64,000 bases of DNA, taken from assembly GCF_001905005.1 (NCBI RefSeq), contig NZ_LWKZ01000001.1:1388657-1452656 (forward strand), given 5' to 3'. The stretch comes from Streptomyces sp. CB02923. GTDB taxonomy: Bacteria; Actinomycetota; Actinomycetes; Streptomycetales; Streptomycetaceae. A program made the translations under genes and the position numbers. The stretch's first letter is position 1; each line of letters opens with the position of its first letter. The notes below the pieces were generated by a model that was given only the letters and a program-made list of their open reading frames with translations, ran no database searches and was not told where the DNA came from. Shown one piece after another: positions 34,000-43,250 of the stretch.

Positions 34000-34758
34000 G
34001 TGTCGGAATGGCTGGTGCTGACCATCGCGATGGCGGCCGTCTGCGCCGTCGTCCTGAGCATCACGGTGCTCAAGCAGCGCCGTATCGGGGAGGACGACGA
34101 CCCGTCCGAAACACCCGATGTCATCGAGTACATGACGATGATGGTGGGGGTGGTCTACGCGATCGTCCTCGGCCTGGCCATCGCCGGCGTCTGGGAAGCC
34201 CGGGGCACGGCCGGGGACACCGTACGGACCGAGGCGCAGGCCCTGCACGAGGTCAGCGAGCGGGTACGGGCCTACCCGGAGGCCACGCGGGACCGCATCC
34301 GCGCGGACGTCGACGCCTATGTCGCGCACGTCGTGCACAAGGAGTGGCCGGCCATGGCCGAGCGGGGGGAGGTCACGGACCGGGGCAATGAGCTGCTGGA
34401 CAAGGTACGGGCCGATGTGACCGACTACCGGCCGCGGGACGATTACGAGGCGCAGTCCTACCAGCCGCTGCTCGACCAGGTCGCGGCGGCGGACGACGCC
34501 CGCAACGCGCGGGCGGACAGCATCGATCCGACCCTGCCGCCGGTGGTCTGGTTCGGGCTGATCACCGGTGCCGCGATCACCATCGGGCTGATCTTCACCC
34601 TGCAGATCCGCCGGTCGGCGCGCGAGCTGCTGATGGCCGCCCTCTTCAGCGCGCTGATCGCCTTCCTGCTCTTCCTCGTCTGGGACTTCGACGCACCGTT
34701 CAGCCGGGGCATCTCGACCTCGGCCGATCCGTTCACGGACCTCTTCCCGGAACTGTGA
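34000..34758 (+). CDS. DUF4239 membrane protein
   Basis: 252 residues: an N-terminal helix, a second near YMTMMVGVVYAIVLGLAIAG (residues 46-65), a charged soluble loop of about 110 residues, and two helices near the C-terminus. This is the bestrophin-like DUF4239 layout; function unknown. GTG start at 34000 with GTAGGAGG twelve bases upstream. It follows the proline-rich secreted protein closely, so the two are probably one transcription unit. Confidence 0.75.
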   Translation: MSEWLVLTIAMAAVCAVVLSITVLKQRRIGEDDDPSETPDVIEYMTMMVGVVYAIVLGLAIAGVWEARGTAGDTVRTEAQALHEVSERVRAYPEATRDRIRADVDAYVAHVVHKEWPAMAERGEVTDRGNELLDKVRADVTDYRPRDDYEAQSYQPLLDQVAAADDARNARADSIDPTLPPVVWFGLITGAAITIGLIFTLQIRRSARELLMAALFSALIAFLLFLVWDFDAPFSRGISTSADPFTDLFPEL

Positions 34759-34860
34759 CGCGCCCATGAGGCCCGCGTCGGGACGTCGCGGCGCGGGCAG
34801 ATCCGGCGACAGACAGCTGCCTGCCGTCAGGACCCCGCGCCGGATCCACCGGCGTCACTT

Positions 34861-34890
34861 TTGCTAGCAGCCGCTTGCAATAGTTAGCAC
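34861..34890 (+). promoter_or_regulatory. probable operator/promoter of the XRE regulator
   Basis: An unusually A+T-rich 30-bp stretch holds TTGC twice (34861 and 34875) and an inverted repeat of TGCTA (34862-34866) with TAGCA (34885-34889). It ends two bases before the first possible ATG of the regulator, so it likely contains the -10 and an autoregulatory site. Confidence 0.4.
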
Positions 34891-34891
34891 G

Positions 34892-35344
34892 ATGGCGCAC
34901 CATCGGGGCATGGCATCACTCAACGTCGGCAACCTCGGCGAGTTCCTGCGGGAGCAGCGGCGCAATGCGCAGCTGAGCCTGCGGCAGCTCGCGGATGCCG
35001 CCGGGGTGTCCAATCCGTATCTCAGTCAGATCGAGCGCGGACTGCGCAAGCCGAGTGCGGACATCCTGCAGCAGCTGGCCAAGGCGCTGCGGATCTCCGC
35101 AGAGACGCTGTACGTGCAGGCCGGGATCCTCGACGAGCGGAAGGTGGACGGGGTCGAGGTGCACACCGCGATCCTCACCGATCCGGCGCTGACCGAGAAG
35201 CAGAAGCAGGTGCTGCTGCAGATCTACGAGTCCTTCCGCAAGGAGAACGGACACGGGAGCGGGCGCGGCGAGAGCGGCGGTGCGCAGGCGCACGAGCCCG
35301 CTCCGGACGCCCGAGAGGCCGACGGCGGCCCGCACGCCACCTGA
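34892..35344 (+). CDS. XRE-family regulator, Rv0474-like
   Basis: 150 residues. The helix-turn-helix is LSLRQLADAAGVSNPYLSQI near residue 30, followed by ERGLRKPSADILQQLAKAL. The C-terminal 40 residues are hydrophilic and probably unstructured. The order XRE regulator, HbhA-like protein, DUF2516 protein is the same as M. tuberculosis Rv0474-Rv0475-Rv0476, where the regulator is a copper-responsive repressor in published work as I recall. ATG at 34892 or 34910 (MASLNVGNLG). Confidence 0.85.
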   Translation: MAHHRGMASLNVGNLGEFLREQRRNAQLSLRQLADAAGVSNPYLSQIERGLRKPSADILQQLAKALRISAETLYVQAGILDERKVDGVEVHTAILTDPALTEKQKQVLLQIYESFRKENGHGSGRGESGGAQAHEPAPDAREADGGPHAT

Positions 35345-35378
35345 GCGACCGACCACCTATTCCAGGAGGAACCACGCC

Positions 35379-35954
35379 ATGGCCATCACCGACGACGTCC
35401 GCAAGGCGCTCACCGACCCGACTCCGCTGTACGCCTTCGCCGGCGGTGTGGACCTCGCCGCCGAGAAGGCCAAGGAGATCCCGGGCCTGGTCGAGAAGAT
35501 CCGCCAGGAGGCCCCGAAGCGCTTCGAGGCCGCCCGCAACACCGACCCGAAGGTCGTGCAGGACCGCGTGTCCAAGGAGGCGAAGGACGCGCAGGAGCGG
35601 CTGACCAGGCTGCTGGGCGCGCTCGACTCCGACTTCAAGAAGCTCAGCCAGCAGGCGCAGGACCTGGCGCTGCAGGGCGTGGGCCGCGCGGCCGAGGCGG
35701 CCGTCAAGCTGCGCGAGGGCTACGACGGGCTGGCCGAGCGCGGTCGCGGCGCGGTGCAGACGTGGCGTAACGAGACCGCCGAGGCCACCGAGGAACTCGC
35801 GGTCGCGATCGAGCCGGAGCCGAAGCAGGAGCCCGCGGCGGAGGACAAGGCCGAGGGCGGCACCGAGCCGAAGTCCGCCGCGGCCAAGAAGGCCCCGGCC
35901 GCCAAGAAGACGACGGCGAAGAAGACCGCCGCGCCGGACGAGAACGGCAAGTAA
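35379..35954 (+). CDS. hbhA: HbhA-like heparin-binding coiled-coil protein
   Basis: 191 residues. The N-terminal half is a long amphipathic helix region (LVEKIRQEAPKRFEAARNTD, then AKDAQERLTRLLGALDSDFK), predicted coiled coil. The C-terminus is Lys/Ala/Pro-rich (AAKKAPAAKKTTAKKTAAP), like the heparin-binding tail of mycobacterial HbhA. In Streptomyces the tail might bind nucleic acid or polysaccharide; no host adhesion is implied. AGGAGGA lies before the ATG. Followed by a strong terminator. Confidence 0.75.
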   Translation: MAITDDVRKALTDPTPLYAFAGGVDLAAEKAKEIPGLVEKIRQEAPKRFEAARNTDPKVVQDRVSKEAKDAQERLTRLLGALDSDFKKLSQQAQDLALQGVGRAAEAAVKLREGYDGLAERGRGAVQTWRNETAEATEELAVAIEPEPKQEPAAEDKAEGGTEPKSAAAKKAPAAKKTTAKKTAAPDENGK

Positions 35955-35968
35955 CGAAAGCAGCGGAG

Positions 35969-35999
35969 CGGGCCGGGCACGCCACGCGTGTCCGGCCCG
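35969..35999 (+). terminator. stem-loop after hbhA
   Basis: A 14-bp stem with one G-U pair: CGGGCCGGGCACGC (35969-35982), loop CAC and GCGTGTCCGGCCCG (35986-35999), followed by TTA. It begins 14 bases after the hbhA stop. Confidence 0.75.
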
Positions 36000-36050
36000 T
36001 TATCCGGGTACGGTGGGCCGACGGCGGACCGAGTCGAACGGGAGAAGGCA

Positions 36051-36392
36051 GTGCTGATCTACGGTTTCCAGAACGTGCTGAGCTGGGTGCAGCTGGTCCT
36101 GGCCGTGTATGCCGCCGCCATGCTCGTCGACGCGGCCGTACGGCGGGAGGACGCCTACCGGGCGGCCGGCAAGCAGACCAAGGGCATGTGGCTGATCTTC
36201 CTGGTGCTGGCCACCGCGCTGCTGTTCCTGCTGCCGCTGATGTCGTTCCTGCCGATCATCGGGCTGATCGCCGTGATCGTCTACACGGTCGACGTGCGGC
36301 CCGCGATCAAGGGGATCACCGGCGGCCGGGGGCCGCGCCGCGGCGGGTCGAGTTCGGACGGGCCGTACGGGCCGTTCAACGGCGGGCGGTAG
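36051..36392 (+). CDS. DUF2516 membrane protein
   Basis: 113 residues with two to three hydrophobic helices (about residues 7-27 and 45-80) and a Gly/Ser/Arg tail. It belongs to DUF2516, the family of Rv0476, which follows hbhA in mycobacteria. GTG start at 36051 with GGAGAAGG seven bases upstream. A terminator separates it from hbhA, so it may have its own promoter. Function unknown. Confidence 0.8.
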   Translation: MLIYGFQNVLSWVQLVLAVYAAAMLVDAAVRREDAYRAAGKQTKGMWLIFLVLATALLFLLPLMSFLPIIGLIAVIVYTVDVRPAIKGITGGRGPRRGGSSSDGPYGPFNGGR

Positions 36393-36487
36393 CGGGCGGC
36401 AGCGGCCGAAAGGTCCGAGGGGCCCGAGGGGAACAAGGAACCCGAGAGGTCCAAGGGGCCCGAGGCCCACGACGCACGGGCCGCGCC

Positions 36488-37954
36488 TCAGCCGGGTACG
36501 CGTCCCCGGTCGAGCAGGAGGACGGCCACGTCGTCCGTCAGCTCCCCGCCGTTGAGGTCCCGCACCTCCGTGACCGCGGCGTCGAGCAGTACCTCGCCCC
36601 GTAGCCCGGCCGCCATCCGACGCCCCACCAGCTCGGTCATGCCCTCCTGGCCGAGGCGCTGGTTGCCGTTGCCGACGCGGCCTTCGATCAGGCCGTCCGT
36701 ATACATCATCAGGCTCCAGGAGCCGCCCAGCGTGACCTGGCGGCGCGGCCAGCGGGCGCGCGGCAGCAGGCCCAGGGCGGGGCCGCCCTCCTCGTACGGG
36801 AGCAGCCGCGGCGCCCCGCCCGACCGGGCGAGCAGCGGCGCGGGGTGGCCGGCCAGGCAGACCCCGGCGTGCCGCCCGTCCGGCGCGATGTCCACCAGGC
36901 ACAGGGTCGCGAAGATCTCGTCGTCCGCGCGTTCGTTCTCCAGCACCTTCTGGAGGGTGGACAGCAGGGCGTCGCCGCACAGCCCGGCGAAGGTCAACGC
37001 ACGCCAGGCGATGCGCAGTTCGACGCCGAGCGCGGCCTCGTCGGGGCCGTGGCCGCAGACGTCGCCGATCATCGCGTGCACGGTGCCGTCGGCCGTCCGT
37101 ACGGTGTCGTAGAAGTCGCCGCCGAGCAGCGCGCGACTGCGGCCGGGGCGGTAGCGGGCCGCGAAACGCAGGTCGGAGCCGTCCAGGAGAGGTGTGGGCA
37201 GCAGGCCGCGCTCCAGCCGGCGGTTCTCCTGGGCCAGCATCCGCGACTCGGTGAGCTGGCGCTGCGCGAGGTCGGCGCGCTTGCGCTCGACGGCGTACCG
37301 CACCGCCCGGCTGAGGATCGCGCCGTCGAGTTCGTCCCGGAAGAGGTAGTCCTGCGCGCCGACCCGGACGGCTTCGGCGGCCCGCTCGGCGTCGGCCTCG
37401 GAGGTCAGCGCGAGCACCGCGTGGGCGGGGGCCATCCGCAGCACCGAGCGCAGAGCGCCCAGCTCGTCGTGGCCGCCGTCCTCCTCGGGCGCGGGCCCGT
37501 CCCGGTCGGGGCGTTCCCCCGCTTCCGCGGGCGCCAGGTCGAGCAGGATGCAGTGCACGTCGTCGGTGAGCAGCCGCTCCGCCTCGGTGAGGTTGCGGGC
37601 CGTACGGACGCGGACCCTGCGGCCTTCCCCGTCCCGCATCTCCGGCACGGAACTGGTGGGGTCCTCGCCTATGAGAAGCAGCGTCAGCCCGGTGTCGCCG
37701 GAGCGGGAGGCGGCGGAGGCTGCGGAGGAAGCAGAGGGAGCGGGGGCGGAGGGGTCGGAGTGTGTGGAGGCCGGGTCGGAGGGATCAGAGGCGTCCGGGG
37801 TGCCCGGGGCCTCCGGGGAGCCCGCGGCGACCGCGGCATCCTCGGACTCCGCCGCAGGCCCGGCCGCGCGGGCCGCGCCGTCGCGCGCGTCGCCCGCCGC
37901 CGCTGCCTCCTGCGGCAGCACGGCCGTCCGCTGGCGCGGAATGGGTACGGACAT
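36488..37954 (-). CDS. PP2C/SpoIIE phosphatase with N-terminal receiver-like domain
   Basis: 488 residues. After an Ala/Ser/Pro-rich start (to about 95) comes a receiver-like domain with LTLLLIGED and CILLDLAPAEAG, then a short helical linker and a SpoIIE-type PP2C domain. The metal-binding acids lie in GGDFYDTV, IGDVCGHGPDEAAL and LTDDVAVLLL. Such proteins dephosphorylate anti-sigma antagonists in partner-switching pathways. The ATG at 37954 has GGAAG seven bases upstream. No cognate kinase or antagonist is adjacent. Confidence 0.85.
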   Translation of the reverse strand: MSVPIPRQRTAVLPQEAAAAGDARDGAARAAGPAAESEDAAVAAGSPEAPGTPDASDPSDPASTHSDPSAPAPSASSAASAASRSGDTGLTLLLIGEDPTSSVPEMRDGEGRRVRVRTARNLTEAERLLTDDVHCILLDLAPAEAGERPDRDGPAPEEDGGHDELGALRSVLRMAPAHAVLALTSEADAERAAEAVRVGAQDYLFRDELDGAILSRAVRYAVERKRADLAQRQLTESRMLAQENRRLERGLLPTPLLDGSDLRFAARYRPGRSRALLGGDFYDTVRTADGTVHAMIGDVCGHGPDEAALGVELRIAWRALTFAGLCGDALLSTLQKVLENERADDEIFATLCLVDIAPDGRHAGVCLAGHPAPLLARSGGAPRLLPYEEGGPALGLLPRARWPRRQVTLGGSWSLMMYTDGLIEGRVGNGNQRLGQEGMTELVGRRMAAGLRGEVLLDAAVTEVRDLNGGELTDDVAVLLLDRGRVPG

Positions 37955-38321
37955 GCTCTGCTTCCTTCCCTCCCCCCGAGGGTGCACAGGCCCGCCGAAC
38001 GGCGCGCCACTGTGCCCGGTTCCGCCGCCGCCCGGCGGTCGGTCCGGGCGGTGCGCCACCGGGCACCGAGAGGCGACCCTAGCGGTAGCCCGGAGGCTTA
38101 CGGAATGGCCGACAGCCCCCGGCACTTGTCATATGCCTTTGCCCACACGCCTGGTGACCTGGGAAGGGAGGAATGCGGAATGACGAACATCACCTCGACA
38201 GCGTCAGGTTGGCCCCCGGCGCTCCGTGACGAAACGCACGTACCCCGCACGCCGCGTACCGGGCCGCGAACCCCGCCGCGCGCACCGGGCCCCGGGGCGC
38301 CGCGAACCGCCCCCGGCACCC
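37955..38321. other. divergent-to-tail spacer, one doubtful small ORF
   Basis: About 367 bases between the PP2C start and the NlpC/P60 stop. A plus-strand frame starts at an ATG (38180) with AGGGAGG ten bases upstream and reads MTNITSTASGWPPALRDETH, but after 25 codons it becomes Pro/Arg-rich and runs into the NlpC gene antisense. Not supported as a gene. Confidence 0.3.
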
Positions 38322-39521
38322 CTACTTGTCGGGCCGCACCACCCCGAGAATCGGCATCGAACCGGCCCCGGTGACGGTGATCTGCCGGCCCGGCCGCGGC
38401 GCGTGCACGATCGCGCCGTCGCCGAGGTACATACCGACATGGCTCGCGTCCGGGTAATAGATGATCAGGTCACCGGGACGCATGTCCTTCAGGCCGATCC
38501 GCGGCAGCTGACGCCACTGCTCCTGCGACGTCCGCGGGATCGGCCGGCCGCCCGCCTGCCAGGCACGCATCGTCAGCCCGGAGCAGTCGAAGGTGTCCGG
38601 GCCCTCCGCGCCCCACACGTAGTCCTTGCCGATCTGCGAAGTCGCGTACGACACCGCCTTCTTGCCCGCTTCCGAAGCGTGCGCGCCGATGTCCTTCAGC
38701 ACTCCGGAGTCCAGCCATTTCTGCTGCTCCTGGAGCGCCCGCGCGTCCTCCAGCTTCTTCAGCCGCTCCTTCTCCTCGGCGGCCAGCTCCGACTCCACCC
38801 GCTGCGCGGTCTCGATCTTCTTGCGGACGTCGAGCTGCGCGGTCTCCGCCTTCCTGCGGTTCTCCTCCAGCCGCTCCCAGCGGTCGGTGGCGTCCTGCGC
38901 GTACCCCTCCAAGGCGGACTTGGTGCGCGCGAGTTCGGCGGTCAGGTCCTTCGCGGCCTGCTGGCCCTTGCGTACCAGCGCGGCGTTGTCGAGGAAGCGT
39001 TCGGGGTCCTTGTTGAGCATCAGCCGGGCCTCGGGGGGAATGCCGCCGCCCCGGTACTGCGCGCTGGCCAGCGCGCCCGCCTGGCGCTTGAGTTCGTCCA
39101 TCCGCCGCTGGGTCCGGTCGATGGTCTGCGCCAGCTTGACGATCTCCTTCTGCTGGAGGCCGACCTGCTCCTTCGCCGCGTTGTACGTCTCGGTGGCCTG
39201 CTCCGCCGTGCGGTAGAGGCCTTCGAGTTCCTGTCGGACCTCTTCGAGGCGCTTTTCGGACACGGACGGGCCGGGATCGGCGTACGCGGCCGGAGCCGTC
39301 CCGCCGAGGATGCCCGTCACGCCCAGTACCACCGCCGTCGCGGCCACCACCGCGCCGCGCAGCCCCTGTACGCGCCGTACGCTCCGCACACCACGCGCAC
39401 CCTTTATGTTGCGTTTGCCGTGTTCACCACGATCGCCCCGCCCTGCCCCCTGCCGCCCCACCAGCCACCTCCGGTCGGTCCGCACCGATTCGTGCACCTC
39501 TATACGCGCGGATGCTGCCAT
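38322..39521 (-). CDS. NlpC/P60 cell-wall endopeptidase with coiled-coil region
   Basis: 399 residues. A basic N-terminus and hydrophobic stretch (VVAATAVVLGVTGILGGTA) form a signal peptide. Residues about 85-265 are coiled coil, and the C-terminal C40 domain has catalytic Cys in FDCSGLTMRAW, His in ASHVGMYLGDG and a third residue in IVHAPR. It cuts the D-Glu-diaminopimelate type bond in peptidoglycan, like RipA relatives. The first ATG gives a long basic leader; a start 30-50 residues later is possible. Confidence 0.87.
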   Translation of the reverse strand: MAASARIEVHESVRTDRRWLVGRQGAGRGDRGEHGKRNIKGARGVRSVRRVQGLRGAVVAATAVVLGVTGILGGTAPAAYADPGPSVSEKRLEEVRQELEGLYRTAEQATETYNAAKEQVGLQQKEIVKLAQTIDRTQRRMDELKRQAGALASAQYRGGGIPPEARLMLNKDPERFLDNAALVRKGQQAAKDLTAELARTKSALEGYAQDATDRWERLEENRRKAETAQLDVRKKIETAQRVESELAAEEKERLKKLEDARALQEQQKWLDSGVLKDIGAHASEAGKKAVSYATSQIGKDYVWGAEGPDTFDCSGLTMRAWQAGGRPIPRTSQEQWRQLPRIGLKDMRPGDLIIYYPDASHVGMYLGDGAIVHAPRPGRQITVTGAGSMPILGVVRPDK

Positions 39522-39595
39522 ACCGGCGGGTAATCCGACAGAGCAATGCGGAGGATTCCGGGCCGTTCGTACGCCGCCCCCATCCGACGGCCGAG

Positions 39596-39650
39596 GTTCA
39601 CCCTGCGTTCACTCTCCTCCATCGGCGGCTTCACCTGATCTGCCTAATTT
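39596..39650 (+). promoter_or_regulatory. PhoP-binding PHO boxes and promoter of pstS
   Basis: Four 11-bp units in register start at 39596 (GTTCACCCTGC), 39607 (GTTCACTCTCC), 39618 (degenerate) and 39629 (CTTCACCTGAT). GTTCACC repeats with 11-bp spacing are the Streptomyces PHO box. A -10-like TAATTT lies at 39645-39650. Phosphate starvation should activate the operon through PhoR-PhoP. Confidence 0.85.
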
Positions 39651-39862
39651 CGGCCGTACCGAACGGCGCGCCACTCCTTTGGAGCGAACGCCGTACGGCA
39701 TTGCTGAACCACCGGGCGAGCCGCCCCTGCGACCCTTGCCCGACCCCTGCGGCCGCCGCACAGTGACCCCACCGTCATCCCCCGGTCGCCGCACCGGCGA
39801 CCACCCATATCTCCACCCCGCACGCCGAAGAAGCGGCGCGCCCCAGGAAGGAACTCACGACA

Positions 39863-40990
39863 GTGAAGCAGCAGCAGCGCAAGAACCGGGTTCGCGCCCT
39901 CGCCGTTGGCGCTCTCGCCGTCACCGGTGCCCTGGCCCTGACGGCGTGCGGCTCCGACGACACCAGTGGTGGCAGTGGTGCGGCCTCCGCGGCGAAGACG
40001 GGCAACATCAAGTGCGAAGGCAAGGGCAAGCTGCTCGCCTCCGGCTCGTCCGCGCAGAAGAACGCCATGGACGCCTGGGTGCAGGCGTACTCCAGCGCCT
40101 GCAAGGACACCGAGATCAACTACCAGCCCACCGGCTCCGGCGCGGGCATCACCACCTTCCTCCAGGGCCAGACCTCCTTCGCGGGCTCCGACTCGGCGCT
40201 CAAGCCCGAGGAGGTCGAGAAGTCCAAGAAGATCTGCAAGGGCGGCCAGGCGGTCAATCTGCCGATGGTCGGCGGCCCGATCGCGGTCGGCTACAACGTG
40301 CCCGGCGTGGACAGCCTCGTCCTGGACGCCCCGACCCTCGCCAAGATCTTCGACTCGGAGATCACCAAGTGGAACGACGAGGCGATCAAGAAGCTCAACC
40401 CCGACGCCAAGCTGCCGGACCTCAAGATCCAGGCGTTCCACCGCTCCGACGACTCCGGCACCACCGACAACTTCACCAAGTACCTCAAGGGCGCCGCCCC
40501 CGCCGCCTGGAAGCACGAGCCGGGCAAGACCTGGGAAGGCAAGGGCGGCCAGGCCGCGTCCGGCTCGGCCGGCGTGTCCTCGCAGGTCAAGCAGACCAGC
40601 GGCGCGATCTCCTACTTCGAGCTGTCCTACGCCACGGCCGGCAAGCTGAACACGGTCAAGCTGAACACCGGCGCCAAGGCCCCGGTCGAGGCCACCGTCG
40701 ACAACGCCTCCAAGGCCATCTCCGAGGCCAAGCAGGTCGGCCAGGGCAGCGACCTGGCCCTGAAGCTGAACTACACCACCAAGGCCGAGGACGCCTACCC
40801 GATCACCCTCGTCACGTACGAGATCGCCTGCGACAAGGGCAACAAGGCGGAGACCCTGCCCGCCACCAAGTCCTTCCTGACCTACATCGCCAGCAAGGAC
40901 GGCCAGAACGCCTTGAAGGACCTGGGCTACGCGCCGCTGCCGACCGAGATCGCCGACAAGGTCCGCTCGACCGTCGCCTCGCTCTCCTGA
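39863..40990 (+). CDS. pstS: phosphate-binding lipoprotein PstS
   Basis: 375 residues. The lipobox LTAC anchors the protein outside the membrane. The PstS pattern is clear: GSSAQKNAMDAWVQAY near residue 62, then YQPTGSGAGITTFLQG and FHRSDDSGTTDNFTKYL. It binds orthophosphate with high affinity and passes it to PstCA. GTG at 39863 follows AGGAAGGAA. About 210 bases of leader separate it from the PHO boxes. First gene of pstSCAB. Confidence 0.95.
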   Translation: MKQQQRKNRVRALAVGALAVTGALALTACGSDDTSGGSGAASAAKTGNIKCEGKGKLLASGSSAQKNAMDAWVQAYSSACKDTEINYQPTGSGAGITTFLQGQTSFAGSDSALKPEEVEKSKKICKGGQAVNLPMVGGPIAVGYNVPGVDSLVLDAPTLAKIFDSEITKWNDEAIKKLNPDAKLPDLKIQAFHRSDDSGTTDNFTKYLKGAAPAAWKHEPGKTWEGKGGQAASGSAGVSSQVKQTSGAISYFELSYATAGKLNTVKLNTGAKAPVEATVDNASKAISEAKQVGQGSDLALKLNYTTKAEDAYPITLVTYEIACDKGNKAETLPATKSFLTYIASKDGQNALKDLGYAPLPTEIADKVRSTVASLS

Positions 40991-41090
40991 CCCACCGGGC
41001 GGCGGCCCGCGCGCCCCGCGCAGGCCGCCGCCCGTCCGGTGCACCGCCGCGCCAGGAGCCCTCCGCCGGGCTCCGCAGACCGGAGAAACC

Positions 41091-42092
41091 ATGAATTCAG
41101 CACCCTCGATACCCAGCGCACCACCACCGCCGCCCGCGCGTCCCGCCGCCTCCGCGGTGTCCGGCAAGGCGGTCCGCCCCGGAGACCGGATCTTCCTGGG
41201 CCTGTCCCGCGGCTCCGGCATCGCCCTCCTGGTGATCATGGCCGCCATCGCGGTCTTCCTCACCGTCCGCTCGGTGATCGCCATCTCCGGGGACCACGCG
41301 AACTTCCTGACCTACCTTGAGTGGAACACCTCGGGCCCCGAGCCGAAGTTCGGCATCGCCGTCCTCGCCTTCGGCACCGTCGTCAGCTCGGTCATCGCGA
41401 TGGTCATCGCGGTCCCGGTCGCGGTCGGCATCGCGCTGTTCATCTCGCACTACGCGCCGCGCAAGCTGGCCTCCCCGCTCGGCTACGTCATCGACCTGCT
41501 CGCCGCCGTGCCCAGCATCATCTACGGCCTGTGGGGCGCCCTCTTCCTCGTCCCGCACCTGACCGGCCTCTACAGCTGGCTGGACGACTACTTCGGCTGG
41601 ACCGGGATCTTCTCCTACGCCGACGAGGCCCCGCGCGCGCTGTTCACCGTCGGCATCCTGCTCGCGATCATGATCCTGCCGATCGTCACCAGCGTCAGCC
41701 GCGAGGTCTTCCTCCAGGCGCCGAAGATGCACGAGGAGGCCGCGCTCGCGCTCGGCGCGACCCGCTGGGAAGTCATCCGCATGTCGGTGCTGCCGTTCGG
41801 CCGCTCCGGCATCATCAGCGCCTCGATGCTGGGCCTGGGCCGCGCGCTCGGCGAAACGATGGCCGTGGCCACCGTGCTGTCCCCCAGCTTCCTGATCAAC
41901 CTCAGCCTGCTGAACCCGGGCGGCGGCACCTTCGCACAGAACATCGCCAGCAAGTTCAGCGAGGCCGACGAGTTCGGGCAGGACGCCCTGATCGCCTCCG
42001 GCCTCGTCCTCTTCGTCATCACACTGCTCGTCAACGGCGCGGCCCGCATGATCATCGCGCGCCGCAAGGAGTACTCGGGGGCCAACGCATGA
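41091..42092 (+). CDS. pstC: phosphate ABC permease PstC
   Basis: 333 residues with six core helices plus an N-terminal one. The EAA loop reads EEAALALGATRWEVIRMSVL near residue 215 and the PstC pattern LLAAVPSIIYGLWGALFLVP is near 140. It forms the membrane channel with PstA. ATG at 41091 behind GGAGAAACC. Its stop overlaps the pstA start (ATGA). Confidence 0.95.
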   Translation: MNSAPSIPSAPPPPPARPAASAVSGKAVRPGDRIFLGLSRGSGIALLVIMAAIAVFLTVRSVIAISGDHANFLTYLEWNTSGPEPKFGIAVLAFGTVVSSVIAMVIAVPVAVGIALFISHYAPRKLASPLGYVIDLLAAVPSIIYGLWGALFLVPHLTGLYSWLDDYFGWTGIFSYADEAPRALFTVGILLAIMILPIVTSVSREVFLQAPKMHEEAALALGATRWEVIRMSVLPFGRSGIISASMLGLGRALGETMAVATVLSPSFLINLSLLNPGGGTFAQNIASKFSEADEFGQDALIASGLVLFVITLLVNGAARMIIARRKEYSGANA

Positions 42093-43168
42093 GTAACACG
42101 GTCACCCCGCCGCGGCCCGTCGCCGACGACGCGCCGCTCCCGGTCTCGCTCAAGCAGCCCCGGCTGCCCCGCTGGGCCCCCGCCGGTCTCGCCGCGGCCG
42201 CGGTCGCCGTCGGCTGCGGCATCGGCCTGGCCGCCGGCCTGGAGAGCCGCATCCAGTGGGGCCTGATCGCCGCCCTGCTGTTCATTCTCGGTACGTTCGT
42301 GATCGCCACCGCCGTCGAAGGCGCGCGGCAGGCCAAGGACCGCCTCGCCACCAGCCTGGTCTGGATCTGCTTCCTGCTGGCCGTGGTGCCGCTGGCCTCC
42401 CTCATCTGGGAGACCGTGGTGCGCGGCGTCAAGGTCCTCGACGGCTACTTCCTCAGCCACTCGATGGGCACCCTGCCCGACGCGCTGCCCGGCGGCGGCA
42501 TCTACCACGCGATCATCGGCACCCTGCAACAGGTGGGCCTGGCCGCCCTGATCGCCGCGCCGATCGGCCTGCTCACCGCGATCTACCTGGTCGAGTACGG
42601 GCGCGGGAAGCTGGCCAAGGCCGTCACCTTCTTCGTCGACGTGATGACCGGCATCCCCTCGATCGTCGCCGGCCTGTTCGTCCTTTCGGTGTGGATTCTG
42701 ATCCTCGGCTTCGGCCCGTCCGGCTTCGCCGGCGCGATGGCCCTGGCGATCCTGATGATGCCGGTGGTCGTGCGCTCCACCGAGGAGATGCTCAAGCTGG
42801 TCCCCAACGAGCTGCGCGAGGCGTCCCTGGCCCTCGGCGTGCCGAAGTGGCGCACCATCCTCAAGGTGGTCCTGCCGACCTCGATCGGCGGCATCACCAC
42901 CGGCCTGATGCTGGCCGTCGCCCGGATCACCGGTGAGACCGCGCCCGTACTGCTGCTGGTCTGGGGCGCGAAGACGATCAACAACAACCCCTTCGAAGGC
43001 GCCCAGCAGTCACTGCCGCTGTATGTGTTCCAGCAGTGGCAGCAGGGCTCCGACGCCTCGTACGACCGTGCGTGGGCCGCGGCCCTCGTCCTGATCGCCT
43101 TCGTCATGATCCTCAACCTGGTGGCCCGCGGCATCGCCCGCTGGAAGGCCCCCAAGACCGGCCGCTGA
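42089..43168 (+). CDS. pstA: phosphate ABC permease PstA
   Basis: 359 residues. An N-terminal extension with three helices (actinobacterial form) precedes the permease core, with [18 protein letters not shown] near residue 190 and an EAA loop [20 protein letters not shown] near 245. ATG at 42089 overlaps the pstC stop by four bases, so the two are coupled and made in equal amounts. Confidence 0.95.
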   Translation: MSNTVTPPRPVADDAPLPVSLKQPRLPRWAPAGLAAAAVAVGCGIGLAAGLESRIQWGLIAALLFILGTFVIATAVEGARQAKDRLATSLVWICFLLAVVPLASLIWETVVRGVKVLDGYFLSHSMGTLPDALPGGGIYHAIIGTLQQVGLAALIAAPIGLLTAIYLVEYGRGKLAKAVTFFVDVMTGIPSIVAGLFVLSVWILILGFGPSGFAGAMALAILMMPVVVRSTEEMLKLVPNELREASLALGVPKWRTILKVVLPTSIGGITTGLMLAVARITGETAPVLLLVWGAKTINNNPFEGAQQSLPLYVFQQWQQGSDASYDRAWAAALVLIAFVMILNLVARGIARWKAPKTGR

Positions 43169-43174
43169 CTCCCC

Positions 43175-43225
43175 CACAGCCTGTACGGCGTGGGGGACCC
43201 CCACTCACAGCCTGAACGGCGTGGG
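43175..43225 (+). repeat. direct repeat plus palindrome between pstA and pstB
   Basis: A 20-bp unit with one mismatch (CACAGCCTG[T/A]ACGGCGTGGG) occurs at 43175-43194 and 43206-43225. Between and overlapping them is a perfect palindrome GTGGGGGACCCCCAC (43190-43204), a motif common in Streptomyces intergenic repeats. Confidence 0.75.
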
Positions 43226-43250
43226 CTCCACGAAAGAAGCAGTGATTTCC

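Noticed and set aside
38180..38374. 64-codon plus-strand ORF with a fair ribosome site
   Set aside because: Turns Pro/Arg-rich after 25 codons and overlaps the NlpC/P60 gene antisense; kept only as a note in the gap entry.
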